Below are positions 44,603 through 54,146 of a stretch of 64,000 nucleotides of DNA, in pieces. Under the pieces are notes generated by a model that searched no databases, was not told the origin of the DNA, and saw only the letters and a program-made list of their open reading frames with translations. Source of the stretch: AWTP1-13 sp963820375 (GTDB lineage Bacteria > Pseudomonadota > Alphaproteobacteria > Rhizobiales > Hyphomicrobiaceae); the NCBI GenBank assembly GCA_963820375.1, contig CAWFZX010000027.1:1-64000 (forward strand), in the 5' to 3' direction. Each line of letters begins with the position of its first letter. The first letter of the stretch is position 1. Both the position numbers and the translations under genes were made by a program.

Positions 44603-46117
44603 CTAAGCAGCCGCACTCGCCTGCGGCCGGCGCTCCAGCCATTGGGGCGCATCACCGCCCAGTCGCGGCGTCGGTCGGCTCCAATGGGGTGCCGTTTCGG
44701 ACAAATTGACAATCGGGCCCAGATGCCGCAGCGGGCCGCTTTGCGGCTGGCTCTCGATGCGAAGCGCATCAAGTTCGGCAGCCGATAGGTCGAGACCGAA
44801 CCCGGGGAAAGCCGCGTTTCCCTGTCGATAGATGAACATGCCGGATTGGCAGAGGGAAACGCGAACGTGATAGCTGCCGCCGTTCCGCGCCCGGCCGGCG
44901 AGCGCCAACAGGATCCCGTAGGCGGCAAGATAACCGGTCGTGTAATCGCAGGCGGCCGCGGGCAACAGAGCGGGACCATCGGGGCGGTTGGCGGTTTGGC
45001 CTTCATGACAAAGGCCGGTCATGGTCTGGGCCACCTGCTCCCAGCCGCCACGATGACTGAATGGACCATCAGGACCATAGCAGTTGATGGAAGCGTAGAT
45101 GATGCCCGGCCGCCGGGCGGCGAGCTCCTCGGGTCCGAAGCCCAGTTTGCCGATCACCCCCGGGCGATAGCCCTGCGAGAAGACATCTGCATCCTCCACC
45201 AGCGCTTGCAGCCGAGCTGCATCCTCCTTTTGCTTTAGATCGAGGAAACAGCTGCGCTTGCCGTGGCTGGTATCGAGAACGTGCTCCGGGATCTGCGGAA
45301 GACGCTCGGCCGTCACCATCAAGACGTCCGCTCCATGCTCGGCCAGCGTTCGAGCGGCCATCGGTCCGGCGAGAATGCGTGTGAGATCCAAGGCGCGAAT
45401 GCCGCTCAAGGGGCGGCCACCTCGCGGCAGCGGTTCGGGATCGCTATCGCCGATCTTGATGATCTCTACGATCGGCTTGGTGGCGAGCCTTTGGCCATGT
45501 GGCTCAGCAAGCCACTCCTCGTTCGCACGGACCATGCCCCCGCACAGGCCCGCCTCGTCGATTGCCGCCTCGAGATCGAGCGCGTCCCACTTGGCCACGG
45601 CTTTGGCGACGGACTGCGGATTGGGCTCGCAGCCGAGCAGTTTCAGCATCCGCGCCTGCAGGTTCGGCAAACCGAAATGCGGGAGCACCCAGCGTCCGTC
45701 CTTCGTCGGCCACGGCTGAGTGATGGCAATCATTGCCTGGTGATGCTTATTGACCACCGGCTCGAACACGCCGTCTGCTCCCGGTCGCTGCAGATAGACG
45801 GAGCTGCGCAGGGCGGCTGCGGCATGGCGGACATTAATAGATACCTTCTGTGGCCGGCCGGTTTTGACTTCCCAGATGTCGGAGACGGCCACGCCGACAC
45901 CGCCAAGAACCGCGCCACACGTCTCGGCAATTTTGAAGCGCGTCGAAAATACGGGATCGACACCGCTGATGGCGACCGCGCCGGCTGCTGGCCGCTCGAG
46001 CCCGCTGAAGGCCTCGCGCACCCCCATCACCTCTGCGACTGCTGTTACCACCTCGAAATCCTCCAGGCTGAAGCCGGCATTGTGCCGTGCAGGTTGGCAA
46101 AGGTCTACAGCGCCCAC
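44603..46117 (-). CDS. family III CoA transferase (CaiB/BaiF type)
   Basis: 504 residues from GTG 46117; the start is uncertain. The CoA-transferase core is in the second half: IRALDLTRILAGPMAARTLAEHGADVLMV, FSQGYRPGVIGKLGFGPEELAARRPGIIYASINCYG and the catalytic Asp region ACDYTTGYLAAYGILLAL. These enzymes move CoA between carboxylic acids during breakdown of unusual acids. The N-terminal extension of about 240 residues resembles a second, degenerate CaiB half, as found in the longer members of the family. It diverges from the metallo-hydrolase at 46206 with only 88 bases between starts, so promoters are shared or overlapping. Confidence 0.88.
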   Translation of the reverse strand: MGAVDLCQPARHNAGFSLEDFEVVTAVAEVMGVREAFSGLERPAAGAVAISGVDPVFSTRFKIAETCGAVLGGVGVAVSDIWEVKTGRPQKVSINVRHAAAALRSSVYLQRPGADGVFEPVVNKHHQAMIAITQPWPTKDGRWVLPHFGLPNLQARMLKLLGCEPNPQSVAKAVAKWDALDLEAAIDEAGLCGGMVRANEEWLAEPHGQRLATKPIVEIIKIGDSDPEPLPRGGRPLSGIRALDLTRILAGPMAARTLAEHGADVLMVTAERLPQIPEHVLDTSHGKRSCFLDLKQKEDAARLQALVEDADVFSQGYRPGVIGKLGFGPEELAARRPGIIYASINCYGPDGPFSHRGGWEQVAQTMTGLCHEGQTANRPDGPALLPAAACDYTTGYLAAYGILLALAGRARNGGSYHVRVSLCQSGMFIYRQGNAAFPGFGLDLSAAELDALRIESQPQSGPLRHLGPIVNLSETAPHWSRPTPRLGGDAPQWLERRPQASAAA

Positions 46118-46205
46118 ATGTGCGCTCAGTGTCCCATCCTTGACGCCTCTCGCTCGGCCTCAACATCGCCGATATGCTTGCCGGCATAAAAGCTGGAGGC
46201 GGACC

Positions 46206-47058
46206 ATGAAATGGCAGATCGGCGACGTCTCGGTTAGCAAGATCGTGGAGCTCGAGACAACGGGCGGCAGCCGATTCATCCTGCCGCAAGCAACGCGCGA
46301 GGCCGTGCTTCCCATTTCCTGGCTAATCCCGCACTTCGCCGACGAGAACGGCCGCCTCAAGATGAGCATTCACGCGCTCGTCGTCGAGGCAGCGGGGCGG
46401 CGGATCATCGTCGATACCTGCCTTGGCAACGACAAGAAGGAGCGCCGAATACCGACCTGGAATGACCGACAAGGGCGCTTTCTCGCCGATTTGGCTGCAG
46501 CCGGCTTTCCGCCCGAGACGATCGATACCGTGCTGTGCACGCACTTACACGTCGATCATGTCGGTTGGAATACCATGCTGGTCGATAACCAGTGGGTGCC
46601 GACGTTTCCGAAGGCGCGTTACCTGTTCGGACGCGTCGAGTACGAACACTGGAGCACGCAGACGGGAACGCGCCGACATGCTTCCCGTCTTTGCCGACAG
46701 CATTTCCCCGATTTTCCAGCGCGGCCTGGCCGAGCTGGTCGAGTGGGACCACCAGATTTGCCCCGAGATCCGCCTGCTGCCCAGCACCGGCCACACGCCC
46801 GGCCACGTCAGCGTGCAGATCAGCTCGAACGGCATGCGTGCCTTGATCACAGGAGACTTCGCGCATCACCCCTGCCAGCTGGCGCACCCAGAGTGGTCTT
46901 CGACGGCCGACCACGACCCGGCGGCAGCGGAGGCCACCCGTCGCCGCATCTTCAACACACTCGCCGGCAAGCCCGTGCTGGTGATTGGCACACACTTTGC
47001 TGGGCCGACCGCGGGCCACGTGATTCGTGACGGCATAACCTATAAACTCGTTGTTTGA
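46206..47058 (+). pseudogene. MBL-fold metallo-hydrolase, frameshifted
   Basis: From ATG 46206 the first 155 codons read MKWQIGDVSVSKIVELETTG and the zinc motif VLCTHLHVDHVGWN. At ACGGGAACGC (about 46662) one extra G shifts the frame. The next frame then continues with ADMLPVFADSISPIFQRGL, LPSTGHTPGHVSVQI (second His), LITGDFAHHP (Asp) and GTHFAGPTAGHVIRDG. Removing one G restores a 283-residue protein with all metal ligands. Such hydrolases often accompany CoA transferase genes in degradation loci. Recent pseudogene or sequencing error; the latter is quite possible. Confidence 0.8.
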
Positions 47059-47184
47059 ACGCAATAGACGATCTCGGCAAAGCGACACACGCGCAAGCTC
47101 TGCACGTTGGCATGGCAGAGGGCGCCGGGGCAGCGACGGCAGATTGACTTTACATCCAACCACCCTGACATGGGAGGCGCACAA

Positions 47185-47694
47185 ATGATGACCGAAGGTG
47201 TCGAGCAATGGAACATGGAAGGTGGATGCACATGCCGCCAGTTGCGCTATCGGTTGTGTGGAACGCCGCTCATCGTGCATGCTTGCCATTGTCGTTGGTG
47301 TCAGCGCGAGACCGGGACGGCTTTCGCTCTCAACGCCTTGTACGAAGCCGATCGCGTCACACAGCTTGGAGGCGAGCCGGACATGGTACCGACGCCCTCA
47401 CTGAGCGGAAAAGGCCAGCGCATCGCCCGCTGCCCCTCGTGTCGGGTGAGCATCTGGAGCAACTATCCCCAGGCAGGTCCGGCCGTGCGCTTCGTCCGTG
47501 TCGGCACCCTCGATGAGCCCGACCGATTACCGCCAGACATCCATATCTTCACCTCTGCAAAGCAGCCGTGGCTGGTGCTGCCGCCGGACGCCAAGGCAGT
47601 GGCTGAATTTTATGACCTGAAAAGCACGTGGCGCAGTGAAAGCCTCGAGCGAAGTCGCGTCCTGCGCGCGAAGGCGGCCTCGCAAACTGCCTAA
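47185..47694 (+). CDS. GFA-domain (Gfa-like zinc) protein
   Basis: 169 residues from ATG 47185, with GGGAGG 7 bases upstream; ATG 47188 is also possible. The zinc pattern of the GFA family is complete: GGCTCRQLRYR, HACHCRWCQRETGTAF and ARCPSCRVSIWSNY. The family is named after a glutathione-dependent formaldehyde-activating enzyme, but most members are of unknown role. The C-terminal part (DIHIFTSAKQPWLVLPPDA) is typical. It lies just after the hydrolase gene on the same strand and converges on the Liv operon. Confidence 0.88.
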   Translation: MMTEGVEQWNMEGGCTCRQLRYRLCGTPLIVHACHCRWCQRETGTAFALNALYEADRVTQLGGEPDMVPTPSLSGKGQRIARCPSCRVSIWSNYPQAGPAVRFVRVGTLDEPDRLPPDIHIFTSAKQPWLVLPPDAKAVAEFYDLKSTWRSESLERSRVLRAKAASQTA

Positions 47695-47880
47695 GAGCCT
47701 TGCGACTTTGGGGGGATGCAGGATCGCGCCGGCTGCCGCTGTCGCCCGCTTTTTGCCTGCAAAGCTCGGGTCCGCCGGTCCTGCCCATAGGTCCGGCGCA
47801 GCCCGCCAGATAGGCCTTCAGGCTCGGCGTCCTCAGACCGCTTTGGCATCGCCGTTCGCTGCGGCCAGCGCGGCGGTGCC

Positions 47881-48771
47881 TCACGCCTTCATTTTTGCTT
47901 CGACGCCGAGGATGCCCGACGGCTTCACCATCAACACGACGATCAGCAGAATGAAGGCGTAGACGTCCTTGTAGGTGCCGGAGATAAAACCGGCTCCCAG
48001 GCTTTCCACCACGCCGACGAGAAGCCCCCCTAGGATCGCCCCGGGCAGGCTGCCGAAGCCGCCGACGACGGCTGCCGCAAACGCCTTGATGAGCACGCCG
48101 ATGCCCATCATCACCTGGACGTAGTTGATCGGTCCGATCAGCACGCCGGCGGCCGCGCCGAGCGCACAGCCAATGCCGAAGATCAGTGAAATCATCATCG
48201 GCACATTCACACCGCTCAAGTAGGCGATATCCTTGTTGTAGGCGACGGCGCGCATGGCCAGGCCGATCCTTGTTTTCTTCAGCAGCAGGTTGAGCGTGAG
48301 CATCAGAACCAGCGCGGCCGCAACGATCCACACATAGGACATCGGCAACGTCAGATTGCCGATTTCGACTGGCCTGCCGAATGGCACCGGGAACGGCAAC
48401 GGCTTTGCTCCCCAGGTCAGGTAGGCAATATTCTGCAATACGATCGACATGCCGAAGCCAGCGATAATCATGCCCATGCCGGCCACCGTATAGCCGCCCC
48501 CCGAGCGCGTGAGCCGGCGATAGAACAGGCGCTCGATCACTACCCCGAGAAGCCCCGTCAAAATGATGGCCAACAAAAGCGTTGGCACGTACGGCAGCGC
48601 CAGGTGCTGAAACAACATAACTCCGATGAAGGCGCCGATCATGTAGATCTCACCGTGCGCGAAGTGCACGATGTCAAGGCCAGAATAGATCAGAGAGATG
48701 CCAAGCGCGACGAGGGCGTAGACCATGCCCACCGACAGGCCAATAATGAGGAGATCAATGAAGTAGTCCAC
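47881..48771 (-). CDS. livH: branched-chain amino-acid type ABC permease (LivH)
   Basis: 296 residues, about eight hydrophobic segments. LivH signatures are GLSVGMVYALVALGISLIYSGLDIVHFAHGEIYMIGAF and AFAAAVVGGFGSLPGAILGGLLVGVVESL. Last gene of the minus-strand uptake operon, 17 bases after livF. The transport substrate is not necessarily an amino acid: this permease type in soil bacteria also serves aromatic acids, urea or amides. The CoA transferase next door hints at a carboxylic acid. Confidence 0.92.
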   Translation of the reverse strand: MDYFIDLLIIGLSVGMVYALVALGISLIYSGLDIVHFAHGEIYMIGAFIGVMLFQHLALPYVPTLLLAIILTGLLGVVIERLFYRRLTRSGGGYTVAGMGMIIAGFGMSIVLQNIAYLTWGAKPLPFPVPFGRPVEIGNLTLPMSYVWIVAAALVLMLTLNLLLKKTRIGLAMRAVAYNKDIAYLSGVNVPMMISLIFGIGCALGAAAGVLIGPINYVQVMMGIGVLIKAFAAAVVGGFGSLPGAILGGLLVGVVESLGAGFISGTYKDVYAFILLIVVLMVKPSGILGVEAKMKA

Positions 48772-48788
48772 GCGCGATACCCTTGCCC

Positions 48789-49520
48789 CTAGAGTCGCCC
48801 TTCACGGTTGGCAACCGTGCCGCCGAGATAGGAAAGCCGCACGTTGTCGTCGTGCAATAACTTTTCCGCCGCACCCTCGATATGGATGATCCCATCCTTG
48901 ATGACGTATCCATATTCGGCCAACAGCAAGGCCATGCGGACGTTCTGCTCGACTAACAACACCGTCATACCGTCGCGGGTGATGCGGTGAATGGTGCGAA
49001 AGATCTCGAGCACGACTTGCGGGGCCAAAGCGGCGCTCGGCTCGTCCAGCATCAGCATTTTCGGGTTCGACATCAGACCGCGGCCGATGCAAACCATCTG
49101 CAACTGGCCGCCGGACAAGGTGCCGGAAAGGTGATTGCGCTTTTCCTTGAGGATTGGAAAGTAGCTGTACACCCGTTCGATGCTTGCCGCCCGCTTGGCC
49201 CGATCAGCGACGACGTAGGCGCCGAGCCTGAGGTTTTCCTCAACCGTCATGCCCGGGAAGGCTTCCTTGCCTTGCGTGACCTGCACGAGGCCATGCCGCA
49301 CGATGCGATCCGGTCTGAGGCCATCGATGCGCCGACCATCGAAGATGATGGATCCACTCCAGGGTTTGAGCAAACCCGATGTCGCCTTCAAAAGCGTGGA
49401 TTTGCCTGTGCCGTTGCCTCCGAGCAGCGCCACGATCTGGCCGCGGCCTACCTTGAGACTCGCGCCATTTAGGATCTGAACGCTGCCATAGCCGCTGACC
49501 AGGTCCTTGATTTCCAGCAC
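48789..49520 (-). CDS. livF: ABC transporter ATP-binding protein (LivF)
   Basis: 243 residues. Walker A LLGGNGTGKSTLL, signature LSGGQLQMVCIGRGLM, Walker B MLMLDEPSAALAP and switch His-like region VLLVEQNVRMALLLAEYGYV. The DEPSAALAP and EQNV strings mark the LivF subfamily. One of the two ATPases driving uptake; 45 bases after livG. Confidence 0.93.
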   Translation of the reverse strand: MLEIKDLVSGYGSVQILNGASLKVGRGQIVALLGGNGTGKSTLLKATSGLLKPWSGSIIFDGRRIDGLRPDRIVRHGLVQVTQGKEAFPGMTVEENLRLGAYVVADRAKRAASIERVYSYFPILKEKRNHLSGTLSGGQLQMVCIGRGLMSNPKMLMLDEPSAALAPQVVLEIFRTIHRITRDGMTVLLVEQNVRMALLLAEYGYVIKDGIIHIEGAAEKLLHDDNVRLSYLGGTVANREGRL

Positions 49521-49565
49521 GCACGCTTCCCTTGCTGACAGTTCAAGCCGTACTTCGCAGTCTCA

Positions 49566-50366
49566 TCAAGTGGAGCGAAGGAATGCTCGGACCTCATCGT
49601 CCCGCATCTCCTTTCCCAGATAAGCTTCGATGACACGATGATCGTTCTTGATTTTTGCCGGCGACCCTTCCGCTATCTTTTCGCCGTGCTCAAGCACGCT
49701 CACCGTTTCACACGTCTCCATCACGACCTTCAGAATGTGCTCGATGATAATGATAGTGAGACCGAAGCGATCCTTGAGGGCAAGAACGGTCTCGAGCAGA
49801 ATATCGAGGTTCACAGGCGACAAGCCGGCCGCAGGCTCATCGAGCATCAGCAGCTTTGGCCGCATTGCCATGGCACGACCGAGCGCGAGCAGTCGGCGCT
49901 GGCCGCCCGACAACTCGCCAGCTGGCATGTCGGCATAGTCGGCGAGCCCGATGAATGCGAGCAGCTCCAGCATCTCCTTGCGCAGCCGTTGCTCAACCGA
50001 CCATACCCGTCGCGAGCCCAGGACCGCCGCTGCCGAACCGTATCGGATCAGGCTGTGATGTCCGATCAGCATGTTTTCGAGCACGCTCATACCGGCAAAG
50101 ATGCGCAGCAGCTGGAAGGTACGCGCCACGCCTTGACGGGCGATCTCGTGCGCCTCCCAGCTCGTGATATCTGCGCCAGCAAATACGACGCTGCCACCCG
50201 GCTCGGGCTGGTATACACCGGAGATCAGATTGAAGAGCGTCGATTTGCCGGACCCGTTCGGCCCGATTAGGCCGCGCACTTCGCCCGCTCGGACGGCCAG
50301 GTCGACCTTCGATACAGCCGTCATGCCGCCGAAGCGTTTGCTTAGATTTTTTACCTCGAGCAGCAT
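49566..50366 (-). CDS. livG: ABC transporter ATP-binding protein (LivG)
   Basis: 266 residues. Walker A IGPNGSGKSTLFNLISG, signature LSGGQRRLLALGRAMA, Walker B LLMLDEPAAGLSP and IIIIEHILKVVMETC. RGLIGPNGSGKST and DEPAAGL mark the LivG subfamily. Starts three bases after the livM stop, so the two are coupled. Confidence 0.93.
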   Translation of the reverse strand: MLLEVKNLSKRFGGMTAVSKVDLAVRAGEVRGLIGPNGSGKSTLFNLISGVYQPEPGGSVVFAGADITSWEAHEIARQGVARTFQLLRIFAGMSVLENMLIGHHSLIRYGSAAAVLGSRRVWSVEQRLRKEMLELLAFIGLADYADMPAGELSGGQRRLLALGRAMAMRPKLLMLDEPAAGLSPVNLDILLETVLALKDRFGLTIIIIEHILKVVMETCETVSVLEHGEKIAEGSPAKIKNDHRVIEAYLGKEMRDDEVRAFLRST

Positions 50367-50369
50367 GCC

Positions 50370-51467
50370 CTAGGCGCCCCTGCTCTCGGCTTCTAAAGTT
50401 AGTTTGGCCCTGCGTGCGCGGATCGCCTTGAACCGCCGCCGCAGCAAGACGTCGTCGATAACGCCACCCAAGCCGCGCGGCATGAACAGCACTGTCAGTA
50501 CGATCACGGAGCCGAACATCGCCATTCGGTACTGGTAGTAGTCGCGGGTCAGATCATCGATGATCGTTACGATGATGGCGCCGATCACGCCGCCCCAGAT
50601 ATGGCCGATGCCGCCGAACACGACCATCAGCAGTAGGGTGACCATCTCCGTGATGGTGTAACTGTTGGGATGCAGGAAGCCGGGCGCCATATGCGCTTGC
50701 AGGCTCCCCGCGCAGCCGGCGTAAAGAGCGCTCAGCACGAAGGCAATCAGCTTGTACTTGCGCACGTTGACGCCGCTGGCCGCGGCCGCAAGCGGGTCTT
50801 CGCGCAGCGCCTTAAAGGCGCGGCCGATATCTGAACGCAGGATGCTGAAGGAAAAATACAGTCCCAGCAGCGCCAGCGGCATGGCAACGTAATAGTAAGA
50901 GCGATGGTCGCCGAGCGCGAAGTTGCCGATATAGGGCGGCGGAATCCCCTCATAACCAATGGCGGCGCCGAGCCACTCGGTGCCCGAGATGACGATACGC
51001 ACCAATTCGGCAAGCCCCAGCGTCGCCAGCGCCAGGTAGGCCCCTTCCAACCGGAACGATGGGATGCCGACAACGGCTCCCGCCAGGGCGGTGATGAGCA
51101 TCGCCGCCGGCAACGCTGCCCAGAACGGCAAGCCCGCCTTGGTCGAGAACACGGCCGACGCATACGCCCCTATTGCCGCCAGCGCGATATGCCCGACAGT
51201 CACCTGACCGGCAAAGCCTTTGACGATATTGAGGCCGACGGCAAGGATGATGTTTATGCAAATCACGTTCACCACGAATTGGGTGTAGGCGTTCATTAGG
51301 CAAAACGGCAGCAACAGTAAGAGGGCCCAGGCAGCAATCCAGGGCACGACCGGATGCAAGACACCCAACCAGGGGATGGACGCGCCGATCTCCCTGTTTG
51401 CGTCGCTATTTGCAAGATTGGCTTTCAAGGCCTTGCCCATCGTTGCCGGGGCCGCGGTCGGTACCAT
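50370..51467 (-). CDS. livM: branched-chain amino-acid type ABC permease (LivM)
   Basis: 365 residues from ATG 51467; ATG 51440 is an alternative. The frame is open further upstream, but that would overlap the binding-protein gene. About nine hydrophobic segments and LivM motifs NVICINIILAVGLNIVKGFAGQVTVGHIALAAIGAYASAV, IPSFRLEGAYLALATLGLAE and VFGGIGHIWGGVIGAIIVT. Partner of LivH in the membrane pore. Confidence 0.92.
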   Translation of the reverse strand: MVPTAAPATMGKALKANLANSDANREIGASIPWLGVLHPVVPWIAAWALLLLLPFCLMNAYTQFVVNVICINIILAVGLNIVKGFAGQVTVGHIALAAIGAYASAVFSTKAGLPFWAALPAAMLITALAGAVVGIPSFRLEGAYLALATLGLAELVRIVISGTEWLGAAIGYEGIPPPYIGNFALGDHRSYYYVAMPLALLGLYFSFSILRSDIGRAFKALREDPLAAAASGVNVRKYKLIAFVLSALYAGCAGSLQAHMAPGFLHPNSYTITEMVTLLLMVVFGGIGHIWGGVIGAIIVTIIDDLTRDYYQYRMAMFGSVIVLTVLFMPRGLGGVIDDVLLRRRFKAIRARRAKLTLEAESRGA

Positions 51468-51526
51468 CGATCGCCCCGGCTCGGCGGCCGCATATGAGCG
51501 ACCGCCGAGGCGATCGTCGCTGACGC

Positions 51527-52747
51527 CTAGAGGCCGAACTCCGGTTCGAAAGAAACGCGCGCGAGCACATTCATGTCGTAATCCTTGCCGCCCTTCGTAT
51601 ACTCCACGAGAATGCCGGTGCGGTTGCCGTCGCGGCACTGCGGCGTGGGATCGGCACAGAAATTGATCGGGCCAGACGCCAGACCGCTGTAGTTCTTGAT
51701 ACCGGCCAATCCGTCGCGGATCGCCGCGCGGTCGGCCTTGAGCGAGGCTTCGGTCAGTTCGAGCTTCGCATTCTTCAGGGCGAGTTTTATCAGTTGTGCG
51801 GTTTCATAGGCTTGGCTGAAGTCGTGATCCGGGCAGCGAACCTTGTACTTTTCCTGCACCATCTTCACAAATTGCTGGGCCACCGGACGCTCGTCCTTGC
51901 ATGAAAAGGCGGCGGCGAACGTGAGGCCCACCACCGCATCACCGGCAAGCTCAGGAACCGGCGCGTTCGAAGCTGCCGACGCCGCCACACGCCGGACGCG
52001 TGTCGGGATGCCGACCTCAAGGGCCTGCTGCGTGATACGGGCAATGGCGTCGAGTTGCCCGCCAATTGCCAATACTTCTGGGTTCAGGGACTTGATCTTT
52101 AGCAGATGCGACCTGAAGTCGAGGTCTGTCTCCTGCATCTGAGCTTCATAAAGCGGCTCCGCCTGATAGGTCTTGCGCATGTAAGCCATATAGTCCTTGG
52201 CGAAGCCGATGGCGGCACCGTCCGTCGTGTAGAGGTAGGCGACCTTCTTGCCAACGTTCTCTGACAGATATTTGGCATGGATCGCAGCATAGAACCGCTC
52301 CGACACAGACGTGCGAAAGACCCAAGCGCTGCCTTTTTTGGTGACGTTGGCATTTGTCGAATGCGGCACGATCTGCGGCACCTCTTCCTTTGCCGTCACA
52401 TCGACCATGGGCAGAGACACCGAGCTACAAGTCGAACCGAGGACGAGATGCACTCTGTGCTGGTGAATGAAGCGATTGACGTTGGCAATCCCCTTGTCTG
52501 GTTTGCATTCGTCGTCCAGCAGGATGACCTCGACCTTCTTGCCATTGATGCCGCCGGTCGCGTTGACCGCTTCGAGTTCATCTTTAGCCATTTGGCCGTA
52601 CTTCAAGCCGTTCTCCACGACCATGCGCAGCGTGATACCGACACGGATCACACCGTCCTGCGCCTGGGTTGGCGTGGCGATGAGACCAACGGCAACCGCA
52701 GCGGCCGGCAACAGTGCCAAGATTGAGCCCTTGTGGTCGTACAGCAT
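51527..52747 (-). CDS. periplasmic substrate-binding protein (LivK-like)
   Basis: 406 residues from ATG 52747, with GGAGG 8 bases upstream. The signal peptide (SILALLPAAAVAVGLIATPTQA) cuts before QDG. The mature part has a type I periplasmic-binding fold: GGINGKKVEVILLDDECKPDKGIANVNRFI, HLVLGSTCSSVSLPMVDV, VPQIVPHSTNANVTKKGS and AYLYTTDGAAIGFAKDYMAYM. Four cysteines in the mature protein (DDECKP, STCSS, SCKDERP, RCPDHD) and another in NFCAD are unusual for the family and suggest disulfides. It brings the substrate to LivHM; its identity cannot be read from sequence. Confidence 0.9.
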   Translation of the reverse strand: MLYDHKGSILALLPAAAVAVGLIATPTQAQDGVIRVGITLRMVVENGLKYGQMAKDELEAVNATGGINGKKVEVILLDDECKPDKGIANVNRFIHQHRVHLVLGSTCSSVSLPMVDVTAKEEVPQIVPHSTNANVTKKGSAWVFRTSVSERFYAAIHAKYLSENVGKKVAYLYTTDGAAIGFAKDYMAYMRKTYQAEPLYEAQMQETDLDFRSHLLKIKSLNPEVLAIGGQLDAIARITQQALEVGIPTRVRRVAASAASNAPVPELAGDAVVGLTFAAAFSCKDERPVAQQFVKMVQEKYKVRCPDHDFSQAYETAQLIKLALKNAKLELTEASLKADRAAIRDGLAGIKNYSGLASGPINFCADPTPQCRDGNRTGILVEYTKGGKDYDMNVLARVSFEPEFGL

Positions 52748-52925
52748 AGGCGCTTCCTCCGTTTTTCTGGATTGACTGTTGCGGCTTGCGCCGAACTGGC
52801 TCCGTGACGAGAGCAGTGTCGACGCCCCACGGCCCGATCTTTCTGCAGAACTGCCGGCCCCCCACGCTACCGCGACCTCGAGCCCGGCGCATTGCCGGGC
52901 GCATTGCAAGATCCACCAAACGCTC

Positions 52926-53534
52926 TCACGTCCAACCCTCGATGCTGGCGCCCTTCAACCATGCGGCACCCAACGCATACAGCGCCTCGACTTTCTCACC
53001 TTTCAGGCCTGGCATGTCAGTCTTCACTTTGTACCCGATCTGCGTCTGCAGATAGGCCAAATGGCGATAGCCGACCGGAAAACGCTCAAGTAGCGTCTTG
53101 TCGAGGACCATGTGAGCGGCCGGATCGACGGGGGCGATGCTGTCTTTCTCGTAGATCGGCTGGCGCAAGACGATGCCCCACCGGCCGTTGCGCCTTTCGA
53201 GGAAATCGTAGAAACGGCCGGTGCAAACCACGTCGGCCAACGCACCTTCGATCTTGCTACGCTGCGAAATTGTCATCTTGCTTTGCGCTATGGCGCGCTG
53301 GCCATCAAGTTCGATCGAAATGCCGCCGAGGAAGTGCAGGATGCTCACGCCCTTGTCCCAGCCCTCTTTCGATACGCGGATGAAATCCTCAAACGAGCCT
53401 TGGAACCAGGTCGCCATCATGATGCCGTCGGCATGCCAAACCGTCTTGAAGCGCTGCCAATCACCGGCATCGCGCCAAACCACCCAATTTTCCAAGAGCT
53501 CTCGGATTTCTCGCCGATCCTCGCTAGACGACAT
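52926..53534 (-). CDS. SnoaL/NTF2-fold protein, first gene of the Liv operon
   Basis: 202 residues from ATG 53534. The NTF2-like fold is seen in REIRELLENWVVWRDAGDWQRFKTVWHADGIMMATWFQG and then GRFYDFLERRNGRWGIVLRQPIYEKDSI. The longer C-terminal part (YRHLAYLQTQIGYKVKTDMPGLKG) matches the SnoaL_4 kind, including ring-hydroxylating dioxygenase-like small subunits, dehydratases and isomerases. It is 178 bases before the binding-protein gene and shares its direction. It may act on the imported compound. Confidence 0.8.
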   Translation of the reverse strand: MSSSEDRREIRELLENWVVWRDAGDWQRFKTVWHADGIMMATWFQGSFEDFIRVSKEGWDKGVSILHFLGGISIELDGQRAIAQSKMTISQRSKIEGALADVVCTGRFYDFLERRNGRWGIVLRQPIYEKDSIAPVDPAAHMVLDKTLLERFPVGYRHLAYLQTQIGYKVKTDMPGLKGEKVEALYALGAAWLKGASIEGWT

Positions 53535-54146
53535 GGCCGCCGCTGCTTCCTCTGGTTGGCATGTTGGGTGTTGAGCTTATTGAGTGCCCACGCCACACAT
53601 AGCCAGCGCGGCATCTACCGGTCAAGGCTGGCTCCAACCCACTGTGTGGCGCTTGCTTGCCATGCTCTTTGCGGCAACTCGAGTTGATGGGTGGGCTACT
53701 GATCCAGGACGAGTTCCCGCCCTGTCAGCCGCGGCACTCGCCTGCGCGAACGGAAGCTTTCCCAAGAGCGCCAGGGCGGGCCGAACGAGGCTGCCGGCGT
53801 CGCTCGCTGGCTTGCCGTCGCCGTTTTGCACCAACGCGGCAAACGCAAATCATACCGCCGTCGTCGCAGCTCGCAGCCGCAGCCGGCGCGTTGCGTGGAC
53901 AGACCACGCGCGCGGGCGCTCCCGGCAAGCTCAGGGTCAGCAATAGAGGATCACCAGATCGATAAGTCGGGGTTGGCCCCGATGCCGCAAATAAGCGCAC
54001 GATGAGAACATTCAGCCGACATAGCTGCGGCGGGTCGTCGAGGCGCAAGAGACAGCCTCCTCAGATCGTGACGTGGTTCGGGCCGAGATTGATCGAACAC
54101 TCTAACGCAACGATTGGACCAACACCGTGTGCATGGGGAGAAGTCC
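53535..54146. other. intergenic stretch between divergent operons
   Basis: About 610 bases between the Liv operon start and the cbpA-like gene. It should carry both promoters. No protein-coding frame of good composition and no strong palindrome found. Confidence 0.45.

Noticed and set aside
45263..46189. 308-codon plus-strand frame opposite the CoA transferase
   Set aside because: Arg/His/Gly-rich and without motifs, while the minus strand has all CoA-transferase signatures.
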